The notes under the pieces were generated by a model, which was not told the origin of the DNA, did not search any database, and saw nothing but the letters and a program-made list of their open reading frames with translations. 64,000 nucleotides of DNA from Pithys albifrons albifrons (taxonomy: Eukaryota > Chordata > Aves > Passeriformes > Thamnophilidae): positions 36,485,523 through 36,549,522 of the forward strand of contig NC_092462.1 in NCBI RefSeq assembly GCF_047495875.1. The letters are read 5' to 3'. A program made the translations under genes and the position numbers. This document shows, in pieces, positions 1 through 14,500 of the stretch (the first letter of the stretch is position 1; each line of letters opens with the position of its first letter).

Positions 1-3000
1 TAATTTTAACTTAAGACTCTAAAACACAAATGACCTTCAATTACCTCAACTACTGTACCAGAGTGGCATTTTCACAGCCAGCAATACCGACAAATAACAT
101 TTTCCTTGACCACAGTTCTTTGCCTAAGAGTAGTAAATAGTAATGAAACACAAAAAAATCCAAATATTGAAGGACAGAGGCAGCTGAAAAAGTGCAAAAT
201 TTTGAACTACCCTAAAGCTCGTACATATTAAAATATACTTTGGTAATCAAACCTAATTCTCAGAAATACATCGAGCACAAATACAAAGCTTAAAATAAGT
301 GGTTTGAATAATCCTTTAAAAAAATGACATAGAAACAGTTACAAAAACTTACTGTTACAAAACTGATACAAAACATTATTAATAATACATGGACAATTTA
401 GTCAACCCAGTTAAATAGGCATGATTTAAACCAGTGCCAAAACCAAAAAAGCTTTCTAGAGGATTTGGATGAAGTGACACTAACATGATTTAAGATTACA
501 ACCATCTACTGTGAACCAGCAACTTTGGAGAGAAAAAATACTTCTCCTTTTCTTTTAGTTCACCAGGTATTTCTCTCCATGTCTGCACCACACACAACCA
601 AGAAAAAAGGAAGTCTTTGTCTCTGCTTTTTCTTTTATTTAAATTCTGTGTCTCCACGAGCTCACAGACTCATGCAATGAACACTGCCACTGGAAATATT
701 ACAACATCACGTCAAATCACATGATGAGTTACTTCCATATCATGTCAAACTGCTTGCTGTGGAAAACCAGGGGTTAGCTGATATGTTGCACGTGGTATTT
801 CATTCTTTATCCTTTTCCGATTTTCTCAATCCCACTTAATAACCCAGCTGCCAGTCACCGTACCAGTCACCAGGGAGAGCGTGTCACCCAGCACTTCACT
901 GGTTCCTGCCACCAAAGCTGCCATCAGGATTTAAAATGGGCCCTCCTGCAATCCCTCCCTCAATTCAGAATATCTCAACTTTTGCACACAAATAGGTGCA
1001 AAGATCAGCCCAAATCATTTACAGTTTTGCCAACTGGCTCCTCATTCCCCAGGCTGAAATCCTTGGCAGTTTAGCAGAGCTGCTCTTCTTGTCTGCCTTC
1101 CAGCTGCCTGCTGGGATGAGCAATATTTACCATCTTACACTTCAATCAGAGGGCAACAAATAACAGCGTGAATTGAAAGGGGACCAATTCCCAGTTTGAC
1201 AGGAGTATTTGAACTACTGTCTTCAGGGAGAAAATTCAAAGAGCCTCCTACACACTCACCAAAACTCCATGTAAGACTGGCTTTAATCTTTTAAATGCAA
1301 CAGTGAAAAACTCCAGCCAGTTCAGGGGAGAAGCAGTCAGAGCCTGACAGTGTGACTGCTGGGGAGGCCAGCTGCTGGCGGCACAGGAACCCGCTCTGCC
1401 TGCCACAAGGTTTCCTACTGCAAAACTGTTCAGCCTTTCAATGCTGTAATAGAGTAATGTGAGGGACTCTCTTTGAGGGCATGGTTTCATTTCAGACTAA
1501 TAGGAACAACAACAACAAAAAAATCAGATTTTACAATTACAGTCTTAAATTTTATGTTCATACATGAACATTTTGGATTAGAGAGGCACAGGCCTAAAAC
1601 CCTAAAAAACAGTGTAAAGGATGTGGAGGAGGTAGGTTCAGGGGATGATTATCCCCACTCCTGAAACTAAAGATAGCTCTGCTTAGCTAGCAAAGCTTTA
1701 GGCCTTTTTCAGCATGAGAGAGGACTAAATTTCTTGAAGTAATACTGCTTTTACAAGTTGATGTGGCTTACACATTGTGATCACCTTCAACTAAAAATTA
1801 TCTTTTTAAAAAGAATTATTATAAATTCTCTTCTGCACAACCCACACGTAAAGTAACTTACGTACAATCTATCAGACAAACAGCAATTCCAACTGCACTC
1901 AATTTTCAGATTGCAAGAGCTATAGACAATTAATACAGTTTTCTCCTTAAATTATCCCATCTACTCTAACTACCTTAATGAAAGACTTTTGGCTAACACC
2001 AGACGACAGATGTAAACTAAAACCACAAGAATGTTTAACTAAGAAGAAATGAAAAACAATGGAACTCAATTTCAGTTTGCTTTACTTCTTTACTAAAACA
2101 GGTACTTTGTAAAAGTAAAATACTGGAGAGAAGTAAAAATTAAGTTGATTGTGTCAGAATATTTTACACAATTAAAAAATTGCAACTTGAAAAAATAATC
2201 AAAAAAGTCAACCTATTTTAGACTTGCTTGCTACAAGCCCCCAGTACTTACAAAACAAGTCTGATTTTAAAGGGCAAGATGAAAGCATCATGCATACAGC
2301 TGGTAGACTTTTTCCACATTGCAACAGAATTAAGACTAAATTTTATGAAAAAAATACCCTTAATTTTTAAAGTCCTTAATTTAAAAGTGATATATATATA
2401 AAATGTATCAAATATTGCAATCGTTTGAAAAGTCATGTATTTTCATCATTAGGAGGCTTTAATTCAAGCAGCAAATGAGCTTAAAAAACCCACTTTCAGT
2501 TTAAGCAAAAATATTGGATGCCACAGCTCATGGTTTACATTTTCCATATCAGAATTTGCCTAGAGCAACCCAAAACATGTGCGTCTGTTCCTATTTTAGA
2601 TATCTGTAGTAACTCATAATAACATGAGATGCCAACAGTTAGACTTCAAACAAGGAGAGCAAAATCTCTGAATTTTAACAGTTGTGATTCCTAATAGCAC
2701 CAGAACACAATGCTACTTGTGTTTTTTCTGATCACTTAAACAAATCTGACAGGATGTTTAACATCATGCTCTGAAACAATGCATAGACACTGAATTTCAG
2801 GAAACATTATACCACAGAATTTTACAGCTACTGTGGTGATGGATACAATGGTTAATTCAACTCTTTCTATTCCACAGGATGAGACTTTTGATACTTAACC
2901 TCCAGACTGCATTAATTAGCCTGAAGTAAAGCATACCCCTGTGGGGGCATCATGCTTATTAATGACTAATTCAAGAATAATTGAAAAGAAGCACCTTGTT

Positions 3001-4184
3001 AAGGAGAAGTCCTATTGGTATACGTGGTAGCAAACCAGTTAGAAGAAACCTGCATATCTACCATTTATCTTAGGAAACATTCATTACAAAATAAAATTCA
3101 TACAACTAAATTTTAAAAAATACAAACAAATTAACTAGAACTTAATGTTGAAACCTGGGTCATCTCTGCTTTCAATGTTTTACTACTGCTGTAGGTACTA
3201 TACTTATCTCACAGCATGCTCTAGTGATTTACTATGTACTTCTCTAAGATCTTATTGATCTCAGCAGAGTAAACAAAAACACACATGCATCCAAGGTTTT
3301 AAAAAATGTATTATAAGATCACATAATGCAAGTAATTGAAGACTTCACATGAAAAAGGCTAAAGACAAGACTCTGTGCTAGTTTAATTATAACTTTCTTA
3401 AGGGAATACTCAACTGCATATTACTAAAACTGCACACATACAGCTAGAATAAGGAAAAAACATTTTTCTGTTTACTAAATGCATAATAGAAATACTTGAA
3501 CCTTAATTTAAAAAAATCACAAATGCAGCACCCTATACAGGCAATCTAATTTATACAAAAAAAAAAATCTCATTTATTTTGCTATAATCTACAGGGGGTT
3601 TGTAACCAATTTTGCCAAGACTTGCCTATGTACCTTTAATATTCTGTTTGCCATTGGGAAATTTATGTTCACTCCATTGCATCAGTACAGTGATTTCCAT
3701 TTCAACAAGTGTGCAGATACAATCTTTGAAAACTCATTTATGAGTAAGCAGCTTAATTTCTTGTATTTCAGAGTTCAAGAGCAACATATATAATTTAAAA
3801 AATACCACACAATATTCTTGCATAAACACCATCACTCTGCGGTACTTTACATGTTTGAGATTTCTTATCACACCCACGAAGAAGATTAACTGTGTTAGAA
3901 ACTAAATGTTTTGTAAGTACACAAGTTACACGTGCAAATATACTTCAATAAATATATATTAATTACGGAGGAGATATGCAGAGCTTTTTGAATGACAAAA
4001 ATCCAATAGAAAACAGATTTGCTCCACTCACTACTTGAAAATATTTTTTTTAATCAAGTGAGGCCTCAAAACACAATTAGAAGTATCATGTCCCCAAACC
4101 AGCTCTAATTCTGTTTGTCTCTACAAGGTAACTCATAGCAATGCAAGTCCACTACTGAAATCAGTAATCTATAATTTCAGTACG

Positions 4185-4610
4185 AAATCACAGAATCACA
4201 GAATGGTTTGGGTTGTAAGGGACCTTAAAGATCTTTTAGCTACAAGCCCCTGCCATGGGCAGGGACACCTCTCCCTAGACCAGGTTGCTTAAAGCCACAC
4301 CCAGCCTCACCCCAGACACTTCCAGGGGCAGCTACAGTTTTTCTGGGACACCTGTTCCAGTGCCTCACCATGATCACAGTAAATAATTTACTCCTAATAT
4401 CCAATTTTAACTGACTCCCACTTTGAAGCTGTTCCCTGTTTTCCTATCACTCCATGCCCCTGTAAAAAGTCCCTCTCCAGCTTTCTTTAGGCTCCCCTTC
4501 AGGTACTGGAAGATGCTTTAAGGTCTCCCTGGAGCCTTCTCCTCTCCACACTGAACAAACCCAACTCTCTCAGCCTGTCTTCATAGACCAGGTGTTCCAG
4601 CTCTCTGATC
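4185..4610 (-). mobile_element. CR1 LINE fragment, 3' end, inverted
   Basis: The plus strand begins ATCACAGAATGGTTTGGGTT, the reverse complement of the canonical CR1 3' terminus. It continues through the familiar CR1 3' UTR with its 'ccctgccatgggcaggga' stretch and ends near CCAGCTCTCTGATC. It is 5'-truncated and non-coding. Confidence 0.93.
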
Positions 4611-7600
4611 ATAAAATAACAAATGCCTCCTTGTGTAAAACAGTACCACTTTTAAGACTTGTTTCAAGTGTAGCAATTTTTTGTTAAAAATGTAACATAA
4701 AAGAAAACACAGTTAATGTATTAAATATATGAAAAATAGTTTACTTTGGCAAGCTTTCCGTAAATTGCAACAATTGAGCTATTTAACTGCATAAGCTAGA
4801 TAAATGCATTATTTCTCTTCTAGGGTAGTTGGATGTTTCCTCATTTCAATATCTAAAGGCAGCACAAGATGATTTCTGACTCTCCACAACCTTAGGTATA
4901 AAGTAAATAAGCTGTGGACAAAGTTTTTTTCAAAAAGGAAAAAAGAATTATCATATTAATTTTGCAGATCAAGAACTAAAGACTAATTCATCCTCTCTGA
5001 AAGATATTACTACAGCATCCAAAATGCTATTGCTTTTATTTTCTATTCCACTTTCCTGCTGAAGTTTATAGTCCACTTGGCAAGGACAATAGGAACAAGC
5101 CCCATGTGCTAGCTCATCAGCAGGCATAGTTCATAACCTGCCCATGAGCTGAGACTGACTTTGTCAGTAACCTTCAACAGAAGACAAGAGTGATAAGAGT
5201 TTAAATTGCTACCAATAAACCTGTCAAAGATCATGATTCAGCTCACACAGAGTCTAACTGATTTGCCTTATGTCATACATTCAGCTTAAGAGCTGTAACT
5301 TAACAGTATCTCAGTCTCAATTACAAGACAGCTTTTATTAAGGCATTTCATTATTGAGGGCAAAAATTGAAGTTTCAGAATTAATCCCGTAATTTTCAGA
5401 TTCTTCTGAGTGCTTCCAGTCCTGCCTTCTTTTTCATAATGTCCACCAATTAACACCACCCAAGCCTACAAAGAGCTACAAAAACTTGGCAGCTTATCTA
5501 GAATACTCTCTCTTGCAAGATACATTTTTTTCAAATTAATGTACTGCCACATTTTTGAAAGTCTGGGCTGGAGAGCAACCCTGACCACAGGAACCTGAAC
5601 TGAAAGAATACTGCTAGATTCAGTCCAGAGCAGTGATACAAGGTCATCTCTTTCAGCAAATGCAGTTGGAGTTGATTCTTTTTACCCCCAGTAGTATGCT
5701 TCTTTTGCTTTTCTTTTAAAAAGTATGAGTCCATCTGCAAAGAAAAACCCCAACCTGATAAGTGAAACTAAAAAAAGGATCTTAGCTGTGATAAACAGAA
5801 TCAAATTATACAACCATGAAAGAGTTTGCTGGATATAGCATTGGACAAAGACTAACTTTCCTCAGTATTTCCCTTTCATCTTTTTCTTTCGTCTGCTCAT
5901 GAAACAACAACAAAAAAAAAAGGACAGGGGATCAGTAAATAAATATCTAATTTCATTACATAATATTTCGTGATTTGCAAGTACACAATTCTCAATACAT
6001 GTACTTGTTCTTATCACAGCAAAAGGATACTGGACATGAGTATCCATCTCTATAGGTTTCTCAAACAGTAAAAACCACAAGAAAATATCACCATATAGAC
6101 TGTGTTTGTGTAGTGCTAGAAAGGTCCCTGCACTTACACAAAACCAAAGCATGGGAGAAAACTGCCAATATGGTAGGAAACAGAAGAGAACAGGACAGAT
6201 AACATATCAAGAGGTACCTTGTATATATAACATGAGCTGAACACGTAATACACCAATACTTATGAAAGTATGAACACAGTGACTACTAAATACAGGAGTA
6301 CACAGAAACACTTGCTGTGCCTCCACCTTCACATACTCACCAAAGTGGAAACAACTTCCTAGTACAACCTATTATTTGTTTGAGTGGAAATAATGGGCTT
6401 CATCCCGTTATTTTCACAGCTTGCTGTACTTACTGCAAAGGACAGTAAGATAAGCTACTCTGGTAGGAAAGTTTAGCAGAGAAGAAAACCCAAATGAGTG
6501 GCCTGGAAAATGCATCTTGACTATGGGAGACAGTCCTGTGAATCAGATTCCATCTAGCTCTCTTTGTTTCACTCATACTTGTTGAGAATTACAGCCCTAA
6601 TCTCCCCATCTGCTGGAAACAGGATCTAAATGGTAATCCAATTCACTGAATATATTTTAGAAAGTAATTTTATATCATAATATAATCTTTCCACTATGGG
6701 CTCAGACTCCAAAGGCAAGAAAATAAAACCACCAAGAAAAAATGGTGAAACTAATAGATTAGTTGTCACTCTTCTTCACAAAGACTTACAAATACTTGTA
6801 TCACATACCTTATATAAAAAATATAAATTGCCATAAGTTTATTACCAAGGGAGCAACTATTAAGAAAACAAAAAATTCTTATTTGACAATAACTTATTTG
6901 CCTTTTCCACAGTTACAGCATGTGTAGACTGAAACTAATTTTCTGTATCTTCACCTTACTTATAAACTTACAGAAAACAAGAAATATTAATTTTGCCTCT
7001 ACAGCAATTAATACTTAACACTTTCCCACTACTACATTTTTGAGAGCCAGGTATAGGTAATGTATTAAGATGTAACAAAAACCTGAAATCTTGATGGGGA
7101 TTCAGCATCTCTTTCCTTATTTATACATTTCAGACTAAAATTTAACCTATCTTCCAGCCCTCTTCATCGACATATTAATTTCTAAGTAAGACCAGTCCCT
7201 TCAAGATGAGTGCAGCAATTTGTAGAGTCAATCACTGCCACACCCCGGCATAATTTAGGGACAGCAACTACAGAACAGCTCATTTCTCCTGTCCCAGTAA
7301 TTTCAAAAATAATTTGTAAGTCAGAAATATTACTAAATGAAGCAATTTCTACTTAGCTTGAAATCCTAAGCTCTCTGATATGTCAGGTTTTCATAAATGA
7401 AAAATTTCTCTCCCACATTTCTCAATAAATATTTAACCTCATATTTTATATTATCCAGTGCTGATTTTTAAAAGGTTTATAATAAAATAGACCTTAAGTC
7501 AATGTTGAGTATTGAAACTAAATTTACTGTTGAATTCAAACACAATATCTAAAGGTTACCTTAAAAAAATAGGATGGTAATAAGGGGACTCAAAACATCA

Positions 7601-7671
7601 CATGGCGCTGACTTGTTCACACACTCAGCATGAACAGGTGATGTGTCTTTCCCTTCCACCTTCTCCTGGAA

Positions 7672-8529
7672 TGCAGGTGACATAAAACTGGGAGGAGCTG
7701 TTGACTCCCTGGAAGGCAAGGGGGCCCTGCAGAGAGACCTTGACAAATTAGAGGGCTGGGCAATCAGCAATCATATGAAGTTCAACAAGGGAAAGTGCTG
7801 GATTCTGCACATGGAATGGGGCAACCCTGGATGTTTGTACAGACTGGGGAATGAGATGCTGGAAAGTAGTGCCATGGAAAGGGACCTGGGAGTCCTGGTG
7901 AATGGCAACTTGAATCTGAGTCAGCAGTGCCCTGGCAGCCAGGAGGTCCAACCGAGTCCTGGGGGGCATCAGGCAAAGCATTGCCGGGTGGTCAAGGGAG
8001 GGGATTGTCCAGCTCTGCTCTGCACTGGGGCAGCCTCACCTTGGATATTGTGTGCAGTTTTGGGCACTGCAATATAAGAAGGATATTTAGCTCGTAGAGG
8101 GCGTCCACAGGAGTGCAATGAAGATGGGGAAGGGCCTTGAGGGGAAGGGCCTTGGTCTGTTCAGCCTAGAGGAGACTGAGTGGAGACCTCATTGCAGTTA
8201 CAACTTCCTCATGCGTGAAAGAGCAGGGGCAGGCACTGATCTCTTCTCTGTGGTGACCAGTGACAGGACGTGAGGGAATGGCCTGAAGTTGTGTCAGGGG
8301 AAGTTTAGGTTGGATATTAGAAAACTATTCTCTCAGAGGGTGGTTGGGCACTGGAACAGGCTCCCCAGGGCAGTGGTCACAGCACCAAGCCTGACATAGT
8401 TCAAGAAGTGTTTGGATTATACTCTCAGGCACATGGTGTGACACTTGGGGATGGTCCTGTGCAGAGCTAAGAGTTGGTCAATCATTCCTGTGGGTCCCCT
8501 TCAACTCAGCATATTCTGTGATTCTGTGA
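7672..8529 (+). mobile_element. CR1 LINE fragment: end of reverse-transcriptase ORF plus 3' UTR
   Basis: The plus strand encodes degraded CR1 ORF2 sequence (KLGGAVDSLEGKGALQRDLD, KLEGWAISNHMKFNKGKC, ERDLGVLVNGNLN), then the 3' UTR, ending in the short TTCTGTGATTCTGTGA repeats typical of CR1. The usual reverse-transcriptase ADDT motif reads AGDI here, and frameshifts follow, so the copy is dead. It lies antisense within the SH3RF1 intron. Confidence 0.95.
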
Positions 8530-11500
8530 AATAGAAATTTCTTCATTTAGGAAATCCAGGTCAATCTAGGTACTGATAGTCATGCATAGAAAATTTATTT
8601 TCTTAAACTGTGCCCTCTAAAGTCACTGAGGTTCTTTTAAGAAGCAAGAAAGATAAAAAGCTCAAAACTTTAAAACACCAAAAAAAATTATTTTCTTACT
8701 GTGAGTCAAAACCTGCTTAACATACAAGGAATTTTGGTAACATTTAACCTTAAAATGAGTATGGCTAAAGGCTTTTGTGCCTGATTAAAAATTTGAATTT
8801 TTACTGACTTTATATCTATTTCAAGTATATTATATCATAATTTTAGCATATTGTCCCCAGGAGCATTTACTATGCTCATCACATTGAGCATTTAAGGCAA
8901 TTTCACATTTGAGAAATTAAGGAGAGAAAATCATCACTCATGCAGTTTTGAAGGCATTTGTTATCAAGAGCTTCTTAAATCAGAGATGCATATTAGCCCT
9001 TGTAGTTTCCTTACACCCTGTTAGTTTTCTACGGACCTTTTGCAATTGACTTAAATAATTTTTTTTCTTTTGGCATGACCTGCACAATAGGTGGAGATGA
9101 CTTACAGCTCTTCAGCCTTAGCTGGGTGGGTAGTGCCCACTCTCCCCAAACAAGAGGTGAAGAGTTTACAGCCCCACAAACTGAGAATAAAAGACCTATG
9201 TCTTTTGGGAAGTACTCAAAACACCAAAATACTGGGTAGGGTTTTTTCGTTGTTGTTGTTTTAAGTGATTGCCCTATTTGGGGGAAGTTTTTTGGTTTAG
9301 AAGAAAAAATATCTTTTGAAGGAATCCTTGACATAAACATTTAACTCCAGGAAAGGATTTCATACTGTGAATCCCAGTGAAATAGTCTTCTGCAATTCAC
9401 AGTTAGCTCACTCCACTGTGAGGCAGGATTTCACATACATGCCATTTTTTCAGAGGTACCTATTGGATACCTGCAGTGGGACCTTTGGGACTGAGAAACC
9501 TAAATCAAAGCTCACCTACATGTTCAAAGCTGCCGTATCTAGCACCTTAACTAGTAAAGTTATTGCCAGTCTTGCAAAAGACTGTAAGAATGTAAACACA
9601 ATTGGGTCAGAGAAACAAATGTAATGTTGCCCACCCAACTATGGGATAAGCATGCCTAAAATTAGTTCTGGAAAATAGAATTTAAATTAAGATCTCTCAC
9701 CAACAATTGCCATGAAAAGCACACTGAATTTCAACAAAAGCAAGTGTGGGGCAAGGTTTCCACTAATAAACCTTATCATTAAATCTACTACTATTAAGTC
9801 TACACTCACAAAGACTATTGCTTATTACCAGTTCTTTCTCATCTCAGTAACATATTAGCTTAAGAGATAGATGAACAGCTTACTTTTACTATTAAAATGC
9901 TGGAGGCTACATTTAGTTTTTGACAGTCACAGCAGTTCTGATGTGCCTTGGCGGCACATATCGTTGCAGTGTTATCGTTACAAACTGAAAAATCCAAACA
10001 ATAAAAGCATGCACAGGAAAACACTGGTGGATATGCTTTGCATTTAACAGTCTTGCCTATTCAGGGATGATGCACTTCAGAGAAGCTTCCAGCACAGTAT
10101 CACTTACAGTAAGAATTTCTCCTAATTTTGCCAGCCTTGGACTAAGCAATGTCTAAAGCAGAGCAGTGATGTAAGCTAGACTCCAGGGTTTTGGGTTCCA
10201 CCTCCAGCCAAGAACAGCCTGTGTCATACACTGGTAATAACCTTGGCAGCACTCTCCTCTGCTTCCATCACTGCCAATACTAATGGAACAAAACTAGACA
10301 CAAGAGGTTCCTTAGAAACTTGGTGTTAATGCTGCCTGCCTGGAACTATCTGTAATGCTTGTACTAATTATCCCTGAGTAGATTAGATCAGAGAGTGCCA
10401 AGTCAGCCCAGTAGTCCTTTCTGTGCACACTCTGCTGGGTGACCACATTTCCAAACTCAAAATTATATTAAAATTGCAACAAAGCCATGAGTTTAAAAAT
10501 CATTATAGCTACAGTAAGACAATCATCACTGATGCACCTTGAATACAAATATTAGAAAAATATAAACTTAAGCAATACATACAAGTAATTCACATTAATA
10601 AAAAGCATTCAAGTGATATGTTAAAGAGTAGTTTTATTTTTAAAAAGGTAAACAGTGAAATGCATAAAAGTACTGGTTTTGCATTTTATTGGAAATACTG
10701 CACAGGGTAAATAAAGAACATGGAAAGAGAACAAAGGGATGATTTCTACACACCAGCAGTTCAGCTTCCTAGTGCCAACATTTTATGTAGTCCATTACAG
10801 TCACTTTTATGCCCTCATCTGCATATGTCAAGTAGAACAGTTAGTCCTCATCTAGAGCCATAATGAGTATGTACACAATGTACTTCTCAATAATACTACA
10901 TTTGTAGAGCCTCGGGTGTTCTCTCTCCTTGTAAGTAGAAGACCGAGGTTCTCTTTTACTTTTTCAAAAAAAGAAACTAAGTAATATTACACTGCTCAGT
11001 GATTCTTGTTAAATACAGCTTTACTCCTTAGGTTTTTGAACACTTTGTGCTGCAACACAAAGCACACAAAATTTAATCTTTTTTTTCCCCCTACCATCTA
11101 GAAAGAACATACCTGAAATGGAAAAGGTGAAAGGCTAGATACAACACACAAGATCATCAAAGCTGAAGCCCACATACATCTCAGTGCACTTTGTTGGTTA
11201 TTAATATTTTAAGGGAATAACAGTACACTGAAATTACTGGTTTTGTTATTTTTCCTTCAAATTCAATAGCAGAGATATAATCCCTACAAGATCGTAGAGA
11301 TATAGCATACCTAAAATGCAATAGTCAAAGTTATATATGCTTTTAAAGCTGTCATTTTAAAAACAATTTAACTTGTGAAAAAAATTAATTTATGGTTTGA
11401 CAAATATTAGTTTTTTTCACAACAATAATGTTTCAACATCTGAAAGCTTATCCCAAGAGATATTATTTTCTCATTAAAAACAGAAGTCAGAAACAAATAA

Positions 11501-14500
11501 TTTTCTCCTAAACTAATCTCATATTTACATGAGGATAATGAGAAGAAAAGTATCACAGCTAAGCCAACACAAACAACAAATGTTATGTTCCCCATCTGAT
11601 AGTCAAAAAGTAGAGGAAAACTACACTTCAAGGCATGCTTAATTATGTGCTTTCTAGACAAAATAAGCAATCAGAATTATTTTACATCATCAAATTACTG
11701 ACTGGGGATACAAACAAGGAGATTATGAAAAAAAGAAAAAAAAAAGAAAAAAGGTGCTATTTCCATACAAAGTACCATCCATACCTGCAGTACATGATCC
11801 AACATGGCATGAGATGCAACCACCAAACCACAGATGTCTGAGCATGGATTCCCCCAACCGCTCTTACAGCACTGAAGGGGATGGTAAAACAATCCTCTGG
11901 CTCAATGACCCAAGCACTCGCCTGGGATGTGAGTAGTTGGGTTTTAATCCTTTTCCCAGGGAATATTTTATTTTCACAGAGTGGAACAACGTCAGTTTTA
12001 GAAAGGGGGCCTAAAGTTGACATGATTAAGCCACTACAATCATCGGTACCAATCTTCACAGTATGTTAAATACTGAACCAAAGGCCGACTTACCTTAATT
12101 AAGGTGATTCACTTAAGGAAGATATAATGCATACTGACAAAATGACAAAACAGAAAAATACTTGGGACTTCTGTGTTCAATGCTATTTTTTCCAATGCCT
12201 TTTGAAAACACTTCATTCTAAGACAAAACGCACAGAGATAAAATACAAAATATTTCTTAGCCCTCAATCTAAACAGCTAGCCAACATTTGTAGGCCCATG
12301 CTGGCTCACCTTCATTAGAAAGACAAAAAGAAAGGTAAAATAATATTTACCAGGAATATTCATAAAGTCATGATTTTCCAAAAATAACATGATCAAGAAA
12401 CAGCACTTACATATTTTGCAATTTTTAGTGCTATCAGCTCTCTGGAGCGTTGTGTGATGCCTTGATGGTTCATGCAAAGCTCTGATGCTTTTCCTCCTTC
12501 TTGTTAACCCTCTCAGAAATTCCATTTTTCTTCAGTCACTAACCAGTGACCCAGCTCCGGTATTTACGGTCTGTTTTATCAGTCTTCATGGGGTAGTCTC
12601 CCCTGTTCCAGACTTATTCTGCTAATCAGTGCCTTTAGCAGCAGCTTTATTGCTTCAGCTACCAAAGGAACACTAAGCCCAGTGTCCCTCTAATGAAGGA
12701 TATCTACTGCACTTACAGATTTTTACTAGATCTGTTTTCATGGAAGCCATTAACACTCCTCTGTATTCCAGCAGAATATTTTCCAGTGTATATTTTCATA
12801 GCAAAGTTCAAAACTGCAATTTTATTTCTATAGTTACAAGACTCTGAAAAATATAAACCCAGTGAGTGTTTATGTAAGACCACTTTGGACAGATTTCTTC
12901 CATTAAATTTAATATGTTGAATAGAAGAAAGAAATCTGCAAAAAGTATTCTTGTTTCAAAACACAGCACAAATCAAATGCCATTTCATCCACTGAGCACC
13001 ACTACTATGACAGTCAAATTCATTTATCCTAATAAAATCAACTACCTTCTCCAAAAAGAAAGCACAGTTTGGCATCTAACAATATGTTCAGCCTAAACTT
13101 CAGTAACTGGAATCCACACCCAAAACCATTTGAATACTGTTTGGTGCAAAGTTTGGTCTTCCTTTGTAAAAGCAATGAGTTTTTCTTAATTAAAAAAGCC
13201 ACACTCTCCTGAAAGTTCCATTGGCTCTACCTCTTCCCCAAAAATGAAACACATGGAAAGAGTATGAATCTCAGTTTTTAAACATATTCATGCATTCCAA
13301 TCTAGAAAATTAGTGCATAACTTGATTTTGGTTTATATGACATCTTACAAATTTTTCCTAATGTTATAGCTCTGGGAAGCAGAGATACTTGACTTTCCAA
13401 GAATTAGGTGCTGTTTCTAGGAAGGTGTGAGGTCCTAACTTTATACTGCCAACAGCAGTTAGAAGGAAGAGCATCATAACTTCCTAAACAAGACTCCAGA
13501 CAAAATCCAGATCAGAGAGTGAAGTTACCTGTTTAAGCCCAAAAAGGATTTCTCCAAAATTATGAGGTATCTTATGCAAACAAAAATTACTAATTCCTGA
13601 AAGCAATTACTTTAAGGTTTGCTTGGAACACACAATTTGCAGTATTTTGCTTTCCATTTATTATAGGTGAGACTACAGTGTGGTTACTGCAACGGGGCTT
13701 CAATCTGACTATGGAAGTGAAGAAATTCCCTTGTAAGAAGAGGAAAAATTTCCCACACACAGATTTCTTCCAAGGACTGTACCTCTGAATATTATAAATC
13801 CATATCCTTCCATGACTGCAAGTACAAAATTTTCTCTAAAATAATTTTATTTCTTCTTTAACCATTTCTAATATAAACTCTTTACTTGAGAATTGAGCCG
13901 TACATTCCAGACAAAAATATACAACCACCTAGACAACCACAGCCTACGAGACCCGAGAAATACAGGCACAAACTTCATCAACCAATCTAGCTCATTAACT
14001 CATGTAACTCCCATCAACATGAGAAAATAAGGAATTGTGTGGTAGAGTCTAACTGCAGACACTTCAAAAGCTCTAAAAGGAATAAGGATGCCATGTTACA
14101 TAAAATTTTACTCAGAGAATATTTTTAAAATGGCATTTGAGGTTTTAATGTAAAATTCTGTGATTGCTGCAGGAAAAAAAAAGGCACAAACACTTCCTGA
14201 CAGTTGCCCTGGTTTAACTCCCACCCTCTTTTTCCTTGGATTCCTTTAGTGCAAACTCAAAAAATTTTAAACAACAGTATTACATTAAAAATAAGAAATC
14301 AGTATGTATGCAATTATGAATATTCCCTATTTAACTGCATAAGACATGGTATTTGATATTTTAATATATTTCAGTAAATAAAACCACACAACTTTTGTAT
14401 AAGGTGCATAGAAAAACCAGTTTCTCTTCTATGCCATTTAAAATAAATTTTGACCTCTTTTATGCTGTTCCATTTAATGGTGATAAAAGACAAAGAGGGA

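Noticed and set aside
7643..8077. 144-codon plus-strand frame
   Set aside because: It is degraded CR1 reverse-transcriptase sequence, reported as a mobile element and not as a host gene.
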